Counted from the stretch's first letter, positions 18,010-29,281 are shown. The stretch: DNA of 64,000 nt from Bdellovibrionales bacterium (GCA_018646675.1 JABGUH010000025.1:1-64000), one strand, 5' to 3'. Notes: generated by a model from the sequence alone, not told the origin. Program-made: numbers and translations.

Positions 18010-21000
18010 ATGGTGAGTCCAAACAGAGAAGTTAATATTACTAGGTGGCTTTTACTTTTAGTTGTAATGGCATTCTTAGCTAGTTGCGCTAAGGAATTAC
18101 CCAACGACGTCTCAGATGACATCCAAAGGACAGTTCACTCCTTGGAGGCATTTTCATCTACGGTAACACTTGAATCACAGGGTGAGGGTGTTAATGCTCT
18201 GACTAGTGATGATGTGATTTCCGACATCTATGCAGTGAATGCGAAAGAGCACCGTCCGGTAAAAATGATCGAGGGCCCAGCAGCTCTTGCACCTTTATTT
18301 GAAGGATTGAAGATTGAGTCCTCTCAAGCCGGAGAGCGATTTAAAGTCTCTTTTAAGCTAACTAAGAGCTATCTAGTTGCTTACGTTGATATTAGGGGAC
18401 ATAACTTATCCTCTCATATGTTGGCGCTTCAGGTTAGAGAATCTAAAAAAGTTCCTCTCTTTCAATATCGTGTCATGGGATATGGAATTTTAGAGAACTA
18501 CCGTAACTCATTAGATGAAGTTACTCCCACCATTATCTTTACCTCAAAGGATCGGGAAGTAGCATCTCACGTTAAGATCTCTCATCTTGGTGATCAAAGA
18601 ATCTTAGGTGGTTTGGCCGGTTTGATGGAGAAAAATCCAGAGTCTCCGATCTTGAGTAAAAAGGGGTTGGATCGTAAGATTTGGACGATGACAAGGCTGG
18701 GACAGTTTCTAAAAGATGGAAAACTAGTTGGAGATCAGCTGGTTCGCACTAAAGTTGTGGGCAATAACCTTTATATTTTAGGAGCAGTTAATCAAGACCA
18801 GTTAAGTGCTCTTGAGAGTGCAGCTCTCTCTTCTGATCCTCGTGATCCTAGGGTGATGAGTTGTGATCAAGCAATGGAGAGTGCTCTAGGTGATGAATTT
18901 AAGGGTGACTGTTTCTTGCGACCGCTATTTAAAAAGAGCGTATCACATGTAATTACTAAGTTAGCTCAGGATGAGGGGGATTCCCTGGCCACAGTTGTAC
19001 TTGAGCGAAATATCAACGTGAATCGTACTGACCTAGTTGAAGTTGCATTGGGCAGCTCTGTGGTTAAGGCCACCTTGGATTTTGATTTTAAGTCACCTAA
19101 CATCAAATACATTTTGAAGAGTAAATTAAGTGATAATATTATTGAATCCGATAAGTTAGAGCAGATTTTAAAGCGTAAGTTGAATCTTGGCACCGACCTG
19201 CTTAAGACTGTTGTAGTTGGACGTCTTCTGTATGTTCTACTGCCAACACAGCTTGATCAGCTAACTAAAGTTGAGCGCTCCTTTTTAGATCTACCGAAAG
19301 ATAGCCGGATTCAAAGTTGTGATCAAGCGATGATCACAAAGCTGAAGCTAGAAGGTGATGCGGCAAAAAATTGTGTTTTAGTCGCCAAGCGTATCTTTAA
19401 TGTTGCTCATATGGGAGCAAGTGCGGAGTTGGATAGTAACGATATCCCTGTTTTCTCCCCATCTTCTCACGCAGATCCTACCACCAGTACCCTGCTTAGA
19501 ATTGATTTGACTGGTGAGCTAACTCCTTATCAGGTAGCTGAGAACATTGTTGATGTTGATGATATCCTAACTAATATTAAGCGTGATTTTGATACTGATG
19601 CCGAGTACCTCTACGTACCGATGACCTTAGGGACTCCTCGTGAGATTCGTGCAGCCAACCCATTTTATCAAGGTGAAGAGAAAATTGTTAAACTTAGTTT
19701 TGATAAAGAGGGTCTGAACATCTATGAGGTTGAAGAGGATGAGCGCTTTGGTGCAAATCAGCTAAACAACTACCCAGTAATGACTATTCCTGGGAATTAC
19801 GTTGATTTTAAGTGTGTAGAAGATGGAGCGAAACGTTGTACTGGCGGCGATCAGATGAACTATGAGATCTCCTGGGAAGATAAGCGCTTTTATATGCCAA
19901 AGATGGAGCGAGTGCATGTGAAAGAGGTAAATATATTGGATGTTTTTACCAATAATAGCTCCTGTATCTACATGTCAGATGTTAAGTTGTTAGACTATCA
20001 GATTGAAGCTGGGGTTATGAATTTTAGCCTAGAGAAGACCTATCAGGTGTCAAAGTCGATTCCCTGTATTGTTGAGCTCTACTATCAGGATCAGATGAGT
20101 TCTGCTAGCTTTAAGGTGCAGTTCTCCTACTCTCTCGTTCGTCTTAAAGATTTGGCTTCGAAGAACTATGAAACGATTGCTTATCCTCTTGAGGAGCAGC
20201 GGGACTTTGGATTTTTTAAGGACAAGAAGGTTCGACTCAATGATATTTATGATCATCGTCGTGCAAACGAGCAGTATTTTCTTAGCCGATGGAACCCTAA
20301 AAAAGAAGTTCTTACTTACTACTTAAGTGATACTTTTGCTAAGAAGAGCAATGCCTTGTTAAAGGATGCCACTTATAAAGTATTTGCTAATTTAAACCGT
20401 AGTCTTGAGCGGGCCAATGTTGGGTTCAAGTTGAAGCTGGAAGAGCCTGCAGGTATCAATCCTGGAGATTTACGCTACAACACGATTGTAATGATTGATG
20501 ATCCTCTCGTTTCCGGCTTGCTCGGATATGGACCGACAGTTTCTAACCCTCGAACTGGTGAAATTGTTCAGGGACATGTCAATATGTATGGTGGAGTTCT
20601 TCTCTCAATGACTAGAAGGGTTTATGAGGAGATGGTAGATGTCTCAGTTGGGCTGTTAGAGCAACCAGATGGGATAGTGCCGATGGAGATAACGCCGGAG
20701 GTGGTAGTAGCAGATAGTAACATTGCTGGTACTGATGTTGATCAGCGAGTTAACTTCTCATCTGATGATTTTAAGCTTCCAGTGGGACCATTACAGCGCC
20801 AACAGCTACGGTCATCTTTGAAATTTCATGTTGATCATGGTGTTAATACAGAGATTACACCAGCTAACGTAAAGCAATTTAGTCGACGGATTCAAAATAA
20901 TCGTGAGTCGATGTTACATCGAATACTCTCTCCTGAAGATAAAGGCAAGTTGTCCGAAGAGGAGAAGCGGATCGCTTATTATGCTGAGAATAGTGCCTAT

Positions 21001-23094
21001 CCAGTCGAGCTGCTAAATACCAGCGCTCTGGCCAAAGAGGTTCATCCTGACATTCTGGCGATTGATGGAATTTTGCGTGACAATCAGAAGACGCTCAAGC
21101 GTTGGACTGATCTGACTGCGGAGCAACGGGAGCAGGTGGTAGAGATCATTCTTCCACTAATGTATATCCAGACCCTAACTCATGAGATGGGCCACTCTTT
21201 AGGCTTGCGCCACAACTTTATGGGGTCAAATGATAAGGCGAATTTCTATACACCAGAAGAGGCAGATAGTTTGGGACTTCTTGGAGATCCTACTTATAGT
21301 TCGATTATGGATTATGCAGCTTCTGATATGAATGGTCTCTCTATCATGGGTAAATATGATGTTGCGGCACTTCGTTTTGGATATGCGAGGGAAGTTGAAA
21401 CCAGCACCGGGGAGTTTGTGCCGGTTCCAACCACTTTGTTACAGCTTAAAACTGAAGGGGTAACCTTAAAGTCATATCAGTACTGTACTGATGAAAATGC
21501 GGGACTCTCTCCACTGTGTGCACGTTTTGATGAAGGAAGTAGCTTAAAGGAGGTTATTTCATTCTACGTTCAAAAATATAAGGATGATTATAAGTATCTA
21601 AACTACAGAAATGGTCGTAATAGTTTTACCTCTTTTGGTCTTGGTGGATATGCTGGTTATGTAAACTACTTTATGTCCAAATCACGTCAAATCTTTGAGA
21701 TGTTTGAGGTTTACTATCAGATTTTCAGCCAAGGACAAGGTGGGCCGGAGTTTGCGGACCAGTTGATGAATGATGGCTGTTCAGATGACTTACGTAGACA
21801 GTACGCAGATTTTTGTGCTGTGATTCAGGATGTTGTTGATGCTAACACCATGTTGGGACAACATCTTCTAGACATCATCAAAACTCCAGATCATCAGTGT
21901 GCGTTGGCGAAAGAGGATCAACCAATGCAGTTGGTGGAGTTACGCCTTCTAAAAGATATCTACCAAGGATTAGATGTTAAAACTCATGTACCGAGTAGCT
22001 GTTTTGACTCCACAATTAAGGAGCAGTTACTTAAGGATAAGTTAATCCCGGTAGCAGAGGGTGGTAAGTATCTTCATAGTATCAAAGACCCATCACCACG
22101 CTATATCTATGTTAGTGATATTGCAGTTCGTGGTACCTGGGTAGACAAGCTCTTGGCAATGAAGTTTCTGACGTCTCGTTTCTCTGGGGCCGGAAGTGTG
22201 GAGAGTGGATACTACAACATGTTAAAGATGAACAAGATTAGTGAGCAGTTTAGTAACTTGGTGGCCCACCTAACTTTAGGGGCACCTTTAACTGATACTG
22301 TACCTTTTGTAACTGAGAGTGGTCAAAAGGTTCGGATACCATATCAGTTACCAGCTACTCAATTGATTCCTGAGCAAACCGCAGGATCGATTATTAACTA
22401 CTTTAATCTTCCTCTACGTCATAGTGCTTTTTTAATGGAGAAGTTACTAGATGTTGCTAATCGTTATAATAGGATTAATGATCCTCTTTATAAAGATCAA
22501 GCTAGATTGCTAGGTGATTTCTTCTCTCTATACAGGTGGAAAGAGTATCAATCATATAACTTAAATGGTCGTGGCATTGAGGTTACGATTGATGACATGA
22601 CTTACGGTGCAACAGATCGTCATATCTTTGCCCATAACATGATCGAGAAGCTTGTTGCTTTTGAACGTCTACCGACAATGGATCAGGAGCTAGTTGCTAC
22701 CGTGTTACTGGCCCGTGTTAAGCCAACACTTCCAGATGGTCTGTCTGCAGATGAGCGAATAGTGATTGAAGTGCCAGACTATATTCTGACTCAGTTGTTG
22801 CAGATTAAAAAGGATGGCGGGACAATCACTCGGGAGCGGTTGATCGAGATTCTAGGTGAAGAGTTGGGATCAAAGGCAGACTTGGCCATGCAGATGGAGA
22901 CCGCACGGTTAGAGGAGTTGATTTTGATTCAGAGCCAGTTGGGTCAAGCTCCAGCTGATGCTTCTGAGGAAGAGCTCTACCTTTATAACTTGGACCTGCA
23001 AACATTGGAGATGTATGCCAGGGGTACACTAAATCAGGAGTTGATAAACCAGTTACAGTTTACACTCCCTTTGTTACCAACAAATATCGACTAG
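18010..23094 (+). CDS. Giant zinc metzincin lipoprotein (1694 aa)
   Basis: A signal peptide ends in lipobox LASC (C26). The metzincin site HEMGHSLGLRH starts at residue 1058 and the Met-turn SIMDY lies near 1098, about 40 residues on, as in the family. Upstream sequence (LRYNTIVMIDDP, then PRTGEIVQGHVNMY) resembles the large DUF4953-type bacterial metzincins. Two related segments of roughly 150 residues occur near 220-310 and 375-465, both with SCDQAM. ATG 18010 is preceded by AAGGAG at six bases; TTG 17992 is less likely. It is expected to be a surface or periplasmic protease. Substrate unknown. Confidence 0.85.
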   Translation: MVSPNREVNITRWLLLLVVMAFLASCAKELPNDVSDDIQRTVHSLEAFSSTVTLESQGEGVNALTSDDVISDIYAVNAKEHRPVKMIEGPAALAPLFEGLKIESSQAGERFKVSFKLTKSYLVAYVDIRGHNLSSHMLALQVRESKKVPLFQYRVMGYGILENYRNSLDEVTPTIIFTSKDREVASHVKISHLGDQRILGGLAGLMEKNPESPILSKKGLDRKIWTMTRLGQFLKDGKLVGDQLVRTKVVGNNLYILGAVNQDQLSALESAALSSDPRDPRVMSCDQAMESALGDEFKGDCFLRPLFKKSVSHVITKLAQDEGDSLATVVLERNINVNRTDLVEVALGSSVVKATLDFDFKSPNIKYILKSKLSDNIIESDKLEQILKRKLNLGTDLLKTVVVGRLLYVLLPTQLDQLTKVERSFLDLPKDSRIQSCDQAMITKLKLEGDAAKNCVLVAKRIFNVAHMGASAELDSNDIPVFSPSSHADPTTSTLLRIDLTGELTPYQVAENIVDVDDILTNIKRDFDTDAEYLYVPMTLGTPREIRAANPFYQGEEKIVKLSFDKEGLNIYEVEEDERFGANQLNNYPVMTIPGNYVDFKCVEDGAKRCTGGDQMNYEISWEDKRFYMPKMERVHVKEVNILDVFTNNSSCIYMSDVKLLDYQIEAGVMNFSLEKTYQVSKSIPCIVELYYQDQMSSASFKVQFSYSLVRLKDLASKNYETIAYPLEEQRDFGFFKDKKVRLNDIYDHRRANEQYFLSRWNPKKEVLTYYLSDTFAKKSNALLKDATYKVFANLNRSLERANVGFKLKLEEPAGINPGDLRYNTIVMIDDPLVSGLLGYGPTVSNPRTGEIVQGHVNMYGGVLLSMTRRVYEEMVDVSVGLLEQPDGIVPMEITPEVVVADSNIAGTDVDQRVNFSSDDFKLPVGPLQRQQLRSSLKFHVDHGVNTEITPANVKQFSRRIQNNRESMLHRILSPEDKGKLSEEEKRIAYYAENSAYPVELLNTSALAKEVHPDILAIDGILRDNQKTLKRWTDLTAEQREQVVEIILPLMYIQTLTHEMGHSLGLRHNFMGSNDKANFYTPEEADSLGLLGDPTYSSIMDYAASDMNGLSIMGKYDVAALRFGYAREVETSTGEFVPVPTTLLQLKTEGVTLKSYQYCTDENAGLSPLCARFDEGSSLKEVISFYVQKYKDDYKYLNYRNGRNSFTSFGLGGYAGYVNYFMSKSRQIFEMFEVYYQIFSQGQGGPEFADQLMNDGCSDDLRRQYADFCAVIQDVVDANTMLGQHLLDIIKTPDHQCALAKEDQPMQLVELRLLKDIYQGLDVKTHVPSSCFDSTIKEQLLKDKLIPVAEGGKYLHSIKDPSPRYIYVSDIAVRGTWVDKLLAMKFLTSRFSGAGSVESGYYNMLKMNKISEQFSNLVAHLTLGAPLTDTVPFVTESGQKVRIPYQLPATQLIPEQTAGSIINYFNLPLRHSAFLMEKLLDVANRYNRINDPLYKDQARLLGDFFSLYRWKEYQSYNLNGRGIEVTIDDMTYGATDRHIFAHNMIEKLVAFERLPTMDQELVATVLLARVKPTLPDGLSADERIVIEVPDYILTQLLQIKKDGGTITRERLIEILGEELGSKADLAMQMETARLEELILIQSQLGQAPADASEEELYLYNLDLQTLEMYARGTLNQELINQLQFTLPLLPTNID

Positions 23095-23118
23095 ATAGTT
23101 TCAAATCGGGATTTCTTG

Positions 23119-24162
23119 CTAGGCCATTATCGTTGATAAAAAGTCTAGCGGAAGTCCCGATCTTTCATGAATCTGCCCCATCTTCTGTGGGGCAACTTTT
23201 GACGGAATCAACCTACCATCCTCATAAATTGCAATATTGTTAGTTAGAATAGCGGATGCCTCCAAACCTGTAATCTCAGTTATGTGAGAAATTATTCGCT
23301 CTCCTCGGCGTGTTCGCGAAAGTTGAATAATGTAGTCAACAGAGTCTGTTATCTGTTTGCACACCACTTGGTGTGGTAGATCCATTCCACTTAACAGGAA
23401 GAGGGTCTGCATACGGCCCAGAGACTCCGCAGGGGAGTTGGCGTGGATAGAGGACATACTACCTTCATGGCCAGTATTCATCGCTTGCAGTAGATGGAAG
23501 AGCTCTCCCCCCCTGACCTCGCCAATCACAATCCGATCTGGCCTCATTCGTAGTGTATTTTTAACTAGGTCACCTATCGATGGCCCATCAGACTTTGCAC
23601 TGTTACCCCTGGCTTCCAGCCGCACTAGGTTGGTCAGCGATAGATTTAACTCTAGTGTATCTTCAATTGTCACAACTCGTTCAGTGGGGTTGATCTCATT
23701 TAATAGCATATTGAGTAGGGTAGTCTTTCCCACTCCGGTGCCACCAGAGACCATAATATTTAACCGAGCTTCGACCAGTGATTTTAGGAATTTAATCCAT
23801 CCATTATTTAGTCCAAAAATGTCACTGTTCTCTTCAAATTTTTTGAAATTTTTTAGGTATTTCCTGATGGTAATTGCAGGAAAACGGTGAGCATACGGAG
23901 GTAAAATGATATTTATCCGACTTCCATCCGGAAGCAAGCCATCTAGAATTGGGTTTTGGCGGTTGCACTCTCGATTGTTATATTTTGCAACATCATTGAT
24001 AAAGTGAGAAATATCCTGGGGAGCAAGTGAGTGGTCGAGATGGATAAAGTGTCCATCCTCTTCGATAAAGATACTTTTTACACCATTAATAACAATCTCA
24101 GTGATACGCGGTTGCTGTTTTAACTCATCAATAAAGTTCCACACTGGATTGTCATTACTCAT
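23119..24162 (-). CDS. CpaF/TadA-type secretion ATPase
   Basis: A complete type II/IV secretion ATPase: Walker A GGTGVGKTTLL, Asp box VTIEDTLEL, Walker B RIVIGEVRGGE and His box GHEGSMSSIHANSP. The N-terminal domain includes ILDGLLPDGSRINIILPP and AITIRKY, as in CpaF. It would power pilus assembly or secretion as a cytoplasmic hexamer. No other tad, pil or gsp gene is nearby; the adjacent genes are unknown. The ATG at 24162 is preferred over TTG 24177, though neither has a strong ribosome binding site. Confidence 0.9.
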   Translation of the reverse strand: MSNDNPVWNFIDELKQQPRITEIVINGVKSIFIEEDGHFIHLDHSLAPQDISHFINDVAKYNNRECNRQNPILDGLLPDGSRINIILPPYAHRFPAITIRKYLKNFKKFEENSDIFGLNNGWIKFLKSLVEARLNIMVSGGTGVGKTTLLNMLLNEINPTERVVTIEDTLELNLSLTNLVRLEARGNSAKSDGPSIGDLVKNTLRMRPDRIVIGEVRGGELFHLLQAMNTGHEGSMSSIHANSPAESLGRMQTLFLLSGMDLPHQVVCKQITDSVDYIIQLSRTRRGERIISHITEITGLEASAILTNNIAIYEDGRLIPSKVAPQKMGQIHERSGLPLDFLSTIMA

Positions 24163-24181
24163 TTTTTCGCCCGCCAAAATA

Positions 24182-24877
24182 TTAAATTACATCGTTTATA
24201 AAGACATCGCTTTCGTTGATTGAAAATCCGTAGGAGAGAAGATTCCCAAGTAGAATTCGCTTTTCGCGATTTGCCAACATTTGGTATATTTCTTGATAGG
24301 AGGCACCATCTTGTAGCAGGCGGAGAATATTTTCCTCTCCTAGAAACTCATTAAAATGGATAAGAAGAATAATAACCCAATCGACTCTCTCAATTCGTCG
24401 ATTAAAATGGGATAGTAGAGCAAGAGTTCTCTCCGGTATGATTAGGTGGGTGTTTCCCTCATTACCATCCTGAAGGGAGAGTGAACTCATACTAAGGTAG
24501 AATGCCAAGAGAAATGCCCTAGAGTTGTCCGGCAATGTATAGTCGCGAATTTTCTCCTCAAAAATGGTTAAATCAGAGGATAGATCCATTTCAAGTTGGT
24601 CTGGATAGCTTCCATACTGTTGATAATGGATAAAAAGAGTTGCCAACTGGTTGCGAAAGCGATGCCATCCAAGGATTTTTACAATCTCTTTTACTCTTAC
24701 TTGCGGATCAATTTGGCAAAAAAATTTGCTTACAATCGCGTAGAATGCAGAGTTGGTATTATAGGCGAGGGAATCTAATCTCTCCCAGCCATTGTTAATA
24801 GTGGGGACATCACCTCTTAATAACAAGGTGAAATAGTCGGGTAATCGTTGGGCTGGAAACTTTATCATTAAATGCAT
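24182..24877 (-). CDS. Unknown helical protein upstream of the CpaF-type ATPase
   Basis: A 231-residue protein without a signal peptide or transmembrane segment, mostly predicted helical (for example NLAN-like ANREKRILLGNLLSYGF near the end). I recognise no family. It stops only four to twenty bases before the ATPase gene, so the two are almost certainly co-transcribed and may work together as ATPase and accessory. Its start overlaps the start region of the divergent gene; ATG at 24865 is an alternative. Confidence 0.6.
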   Translation of the reverse strand: MHLMIKFPAQRLPDYFTLLLRGDVPTINNGWERLDSLAYNTNSAFYAIVSKFFCQIDPQVRVKEIVKILGWHRFRNQLATLFIHYQQYGSYPDQLEMDLSSDLTIFEEKIRDYTLPDNSRAFLLAFYLSMSSLSLQDGNEGNTHLIIPERTLALLSHFNRRIERVDWVIILLIHFNEFLGEENILRLLQDGASYQEIYQMLANREKRILLGNLLSYGFSINESDVFINDVI

Positions 24878-24907
24878 CGTAACACTTTTTTCGCTATAAT
24901 CAAGGTG

Positions 24908-25384
24908 ATGAAGTTACCAATCTATAAAGAGATTCCCCTCACCGGCAATCTCCAGCATTTAAAAAATTCTGTTGCAAAAACTTTGCAGATAAACTGTCCA
25001 AAATACATTGATCTTCAGGAGTATGATGAGGAGCAGGTTGATACCATCTTAATGATGTTGGTACAGATTATTCGCAGCAACCGGATGAGCCAACTTTTTC
25101 CCTATCCTCTTTATGTACTTGCCAGCTCATATTATCAAGATCACGGCTTCGTGATCTATCATCAGAAAAGGGATCTTCCACAATATTTTGCTAAAAAATA
25201 TGCCCGTGTGACAGTTAAGGAGCGTAAACTTTTGATGCGCAATAAAATATTAGTAACGAAAATTAATAATGGGGATGTGGAAAATCTTGGAGAGAGAGTA
25301 AGAAGGGTCACCTTGGGGCAGCGGCAACTTTTCAAATTAAATGCCGAGCACACATTCTATCGTCATGTACTTGAGAACTTATAA
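24908..25384 (+). CDS. Unknown basic cytoplasmic protein
   Basis: A 158-residue protein rich in Lys, Arg and Tyr without a signal peptide. No family recognised. ATG 24872 is possible but lies inside the start of the divergent gene and upstream of a TATAAT at 24895-24900. ATG 24908, after AAGGTG, fits better. It is followed 13 bases later by another small unknown gene. The divergent partner on the minus strand leads into the CpaF-type ATPase, so a shared promoter region is likely. Confidence 0.55.
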   Translation: MKLPIYKEIPLTGNLQHLKNSVAKTLQINCPKYIDLQEYDEEQVDTILMMLVQIIRSNRMSQLFPYPLYVLASSYYQDHGFVIYHQKRDLPQYFAKKYARVTVKERKLLMRNKILVTKINNGDVENLGERVRRVTLGQRQLFKLNAEHTFYRHVLENL

Positions 25385-25397
25385 CTAGGAAATATTG

Positions 25398-25751
25398 ATG
25401 TCTTCCGATAAGAAAAGAGAACGATCTCCGTTAACGAAGTCGAATGAAAATTTGTCTGGGTTTGAAGAGTTACTAGATAAAGTTCCACAAAGCAGAATAT
25501 TTGAAGATGACTTAGCAACAGATCAGTACTATCTGACAAATTTTCTATTTCAAGAGACAGAACGTTTAGAGGCACTAGATAGTTTTATCGGGGAGAAATT
25601 ACCTCTGATTGAGCAGTATCCAGAGACTAATTATCATATTCGTCAGCAGCAGCAGCTAAACAAGGAGATTAAAGAGGAGATCATCTCTCAGATGATCTCC
25701 ATCGAGTCGACGGTTCACGGGTATATGGAGTTAATCTGGACTCAGGGGTAA
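25398..25751 (+). CDS. Small unknown acidic protein
   Basis: A 117-residue hydrophilic, probably helical protein. The start is ATG 25398, with AGGA seven bases upstream. It shares an operon with the preceding unknown gene (13-base gap). No motif, signal peptide or membrane segment. The C-terminus (SIESTVHGYMELIW) is the most hydrophobic part. Function unknown. Confidence 0.55.
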   Translation: MSSDKKRERSPLTKSNENLSGFEELLDKVPQSRIFEDDLATDQYYLTNFLFQETERLEALDSFIGEKLPLIEQYPETNYHIRQQQQLNKEIKEEIISQMISIESTVHGYMELIWTQG

Positions 25752-25764
25752 ATTTTCACAATTT

Positions 25765-25805
25765 CGGGTGAGTAGGTAAAAAAAGTGGAAACCTACGAGC
25801 ACCCG
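25765..25805. terminator. Hairpin between convergent genes
   Basis: Two stacked stems, cgggtg/cacccg and gtaggt/acctac, enclose a 13-base loop containing seven consecutive A residues. The right arm includes the stop codon of the ribonucleotide reductase gene. It lies between convergent genes ending at 25751 and 25793 and probably terminates both. Confidence 0.5.
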
Positions 25806-28800
25806 GTAGTCGATCCACAGCTATCACACTTTAGGCAGGAGCCATTTCGCACAAGTGTCAGTGCTGAGCACTCAGGGCAAGCATCACCTTCGTATCCCTT
25901 AATTTTGGCAGCTTGACGTCGTTGAAGCTCGGCATGCATTTTGCTATTTTCCTCTTTACTAAAAACCTTCTCTTGCACTTGAGAGACTCGGCCATCGGCG
26001 TGGTTTACCTGGCGGTCCTCCATCATGGCAAGTAGTGGCTCCTCCTCCTCTTGGTCATGGACCGCATCGGCGGCCAAGTCTTTGGGGGCGACATGTACTA
26101 GGTCGTAACGTTCTAGATATTTCATTCCCAAGTCACGGAAGATGTAGTCAATTACTGAGGTGGCCATCTTTATATTTTCATGGCCAGCGACAATACCGTT
26201 GGGTTCAAAGCGAGTAAAGGTAAAGGCATCAACAAACTCATCGAGAGGCACTCCATATTGAAGTCCTAAGGAGATCGCAATCGAGAAGCAGTTCATTAGT
26301 GAACGGTAGGCTGCTCCCTCTTTATGCATATCGATAAAGATCTCTCCTAACTCGCCATTGCTATATTCGCCAGTTCGCAGGTAGATCTTATGGCCAGCTA
26401 TCTTTGCTTTCTGAGTATAGCCGATACGTCTGGCAGGAAGAGTTTTACGACTGGAGATCTCTTTGTAGACAATCTTCTGTACCACCTCTTGGGCCACTGC
26501 TGTTACTTGCTCACTTTGGGATAGCTCCTCCATATCCATCATTGCCAGCTCAGAGAAAGTAGCGGCATTAAGTGGTTGTGATAGCTTCGAGCCGTCACGA
26601 TAGATGGCATTTGCTTTGGTCATCAGCTCCCAGGAGAGACGATAGCAATTGGCAATATCTTCGATAGTTGCATCTCCTGTCATATTGATCGTTTTGGAGA
26701 TGGCACCCGATATATAGGGTTGAACTGCCGCCATCATGCGGATGTGGCCTTCGGCTGAAATTGTACGTTGGCCATAGCGGCCACACTTGTTGGCACAATC
26801 AAAGATTGGAAGATGTTCATCTTTAAGGTGGGGAGCACCTTCAATTGTCATAGTACCGCAGATGTGGTCGTTGGCTTCGCGGATATCCTCAGCACTAAAC
26901 CCCATCAGCTCCAAGATATTAAGGGTGGGATCGACCATCTCTTGATCAGAAAGTTTTAGATTAGTACGTAGAAACTCATCTCCTACTGAGTAGGAGGTAA
27001 AAGCATAGTTTATATCAAAGGTGGATGCTAAGGAACTTTCAATTCGTGAGATCTGCTCATCATTTAACCCTTTTTCTGCCAGACTCTTTTTATTGATGGT
27101 TTTACACTGATCAAGACTGCCACTTCCTGTCGCATACGTAATAATCTGATCGATCTCATCCTTTTTATATCCTAAATTCTTTAATGCACTAGGGATTGAG
27201 TTATTGATGATCTTAAAGTGGCCACCTCCGGCCAGCTTTTTAAATTTAACTAGAGAGAAATCCGGCTCGATTCCTGTGGTGTCACAGTCCATCAACAGAC
27301 CAATTGTACCGGTAGGAGCAATGACCGTTGTCTGGGCATTTCTAAAGCCATGCTTCTTGCCTAAAGTTTGAGCTTGATCCCACGCATTTTTAGCCTCTGC
27401 TTCCAGCTTGGTATCATTGAGAATATCAGCTTGTAGTGGTTGAGGTGTGATTGCCAATCCTTGATATCCACTCTTCTTGCCATATGCCGCCAGACGGTGG
27501 TTCTTGATAACTCGTAACATTTCATTACGGTTATTTTCAAAGCGAGTAAATGGCCCATGTTCTTTTGCCATCATGGCAGATACTTTATAGGCGGTTCCTC
27601 CCATAATGGAGGAGATGGCAGCTGCTATATTACGGCCACGTGGAGAATCATAGGGGATTCCCATCGTCATTAATAGTGCACCGATATTAGCAAAGCCCAG
27701 TCCCAGTGTGCGGTAGTCGTAGGATCCCTGAGCGATCTCTTGGGAGGGGAACTGTGCCATTAGGACAGATATCTCTAATACCACGGTCCATACTTCACAA
27801 GCGTGGACAAAGCGTTCGACATCAAACATACCAGTGATAGGATCTAAAAATTTAATCAGGTTTAAAGAAGCCAGGTTGCAGGCGGTATTATCGAGGAACA
27901 TATACTCTGAGCAGGGATTAGAGGCGCGGATCGCTCCATCATTTGGACAGGTATGCCACTGGTTGATGGTGTCATCAAACTGTAGCCCTGGGTCTGCGCA
28001 GTTCCAAGCGGCAGTATTAATCTGCTCCCAAAGATCTTTCGCCTTCACCCGTTTGGCAATTTTACCATCAGTTCTTCTGGTTAGTTCCCACTCTTCATTG
28101 CGATCTAAGGCGGAGAAGAAGGAGTTGGGTATACGAATAGAGTTGTTAGAGTTTTGGCCGGAGACAGTATCGTAAGCTTCGGAGTTCCAGTCAGTATCAT
28201 ACTCTTCAAAGACTAGTTCACCTTTATTTTGGCGGGCCAGCTCTAGTACTCGAGCGATATAGTTCATAGGAACATATCGTTGGCGGGCGTGAGCGACTGC
28301 TTTTTTAAGTGCAGGGTTTTTCGCTACTAAAAAGCGGTCATCTCCTTTTACGGTGTTTAACGACTCTAAAATTTTCCCAAGCGACTCTTTACACATCTTA
28401 GAGCCAGAGACTAAAGCAGCAACTTTGCGCTCCTCTTTGGCTTTCCAGCCAATAAACTCCTCGATATCTGGGTGATCTAGATCAAGGGAGACCATCTTGG
28501 CCGCTCTTCGGGTGGTTCCACCAGACTTAATGGCACCCGCAGCACGATCGCCAATCTTTAGAAAAGACATGATACCTGATGAAGCACCTCCTCCAGAGAG
28601 AGACTCACCTGAGCCGCGAATTGCAGAGAAGTTGGTTCCAGTTCCAGACCCATACTTAAAGAGGCGTGCCTCTCTAGTCCAAAGATCCATAATGCCACCA
28701 CTGCCCACCAGGTCATCGTCAATAGATTGAATAAAGCAGGCGTGAGGTTGTGGGCGCTCGTAGGCGGAAGTTGAGCGAGCAAGCTCCTTGGTCTGGGGGT

Positions 28801-29281
28801 CTACATAGTAGTGGCCTTGAGGCTTTCCAGCAATATTATAGCTGGTATGAAGTCCGGTGTTGAACCACTGGGGTGAATTTGGGGCCGCCATTTGGTGGGA
28901 GAGCATAAATTCCAACTCATTTTGAAAAGCATCAGCGCTCTCTTTCCCGTCAAAGTAGTTATACTCCTCACCCCAACTACGCCAGCAGCTGGCCAGTCGA
29001 TTGAAGATCTCTCGGGCATCAGTTTCACCACCAAGTAGGGGAGAACCACTTTCAGTTAGAATGACTTTTCCCTTCTCATCTTTCTGGGGAACACCAGTCT
29101 TGCGAAAATATTTCTGGGCCAAAATATCGCTGGCCACTTCCGACCAATCATTAGGTACTGTAACTTTTTGGTGATCACTTCCTTTTCCACCAATATGACG
29201 TATCTCACTTACTCGTTTTTCAAACTGTTGTCCCTGATAGGGCGATTTACCTTTTGTGGTGAACACTCTATTTATTTTCAA
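25793..29281 (-). CDS. nrdJ: Adenosylcobalamin-dependent class II ribonucleoside-diphosphate reductase
   Basis: At 1162 residues it has the full length of Nrd[26 protein letters not shown], the active-site [19 protein letters not shown], and [16 protein letters not shown] are all present. A TSCPD-type domain (about 1000-1090) and a C-terminal cysteine zinc ribbon (CPECSALTL...CDSCG) follow. It makes deoxyribonucleotides with or without oxygen and needs B12 coenzyme. The start is TTG with GAGGGAG seven to eight bases upstream. Two NrdR-like boxes in the upstream region suggest repression by NrdR. No cobalamin riboswitch is visible. Confidence 0.95.
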   Translation of the reverse strand: MKINRVFTTKGKSPYQGQQFEKRVSEIRHIGGKGSDHQKVTVPNDWSEVASDILAQKYFRKTGVPQKDEKGKVILTESGSPLLGGETDAREIFNRLASCWRSWGEEYNYFDGKESADAFQNELEFMLSHQMAAPNSPQWFNTGLHTSYNIAGKPQGHYYVDPQTKELARSTSAYERPQPHACFIQSIDDDLVGSGGIMDLWTREARLFKYGSGTGTNFSAIRGSGESLSGGGASSGIMSFLKIGDRAAGAIKSGGTTRRAAKMVSLDLDHPDIEEFIGWKAKEERKVAALVSGSKMCKESLGKILESLNTVKGDDRFLVAKNPALKKAVAHARQRYVPMNYIARVLELARQNKGELVFEEYDTDWNSEAYDTVSGQNSNNSIRIPNSFFSALDRNEEWELTRRTDGKIAKRVKAKDLWEQINTAAWNCADPGLQFDDTINQWHTCPNDGAIRASNPCSEYMFLDNTACNLASLNLIKFLDPITGMFDVERFVHACEVWTVVLEISVLMAQFPSQEIAQGSYDYRTLGLGFANIGALLMTMGIPYDSPRGRNIAAAISSIMGGTAYKVSAMMAKEHGPFTRFENNRNEMLRVIKNHRLAAYGKKSGYQGLAITPQPLQADILNDTKLEAEAKNAWDQAQTLGKKHGFRNAQTTVIAPTGTIGLLMDCDTTGIEPDFSLVKFKKLAGGGHFKIINNSIPSALKNLGYKKDEIDQIITYATGSGSLDQCKTINKKSLAEKGLNDEQISRIESSLASTFDINYAFTSYSVGDEFLRTNLKLSDQEMVDPTLNILELMGFSAEDIREANDHICGTMTIEGAPHLKDEHLPIFDCANKCGRYGQRTISAEGHIRMMAAVQPYISGAISKTINMTGDATIEDIANCYRLSWELMTKANAIYRDGSKLSQPLNAATFSELAMMDMEELSQSEQVTAVAQEVVQKIVYKEISSRKTLPARRIGYTQKAKIAGHKIYLRTGEYSNGELGEIFIDMHKEGAAYRSLMNCFSIAISLGLQYGVPLDEFVDAFTFTRFEPNGIVAGHENIKMATSVIDYIFRDLGMKYLERYDLVHVAPKDLAADAVHDQEEEEPLLAMMEDRQVNHADGRVSQVQEKVFSKEENSKMHAELQRRQAAKIKGYEGDACPECSALTLVRNGSCLKCDSCGSTTGCS

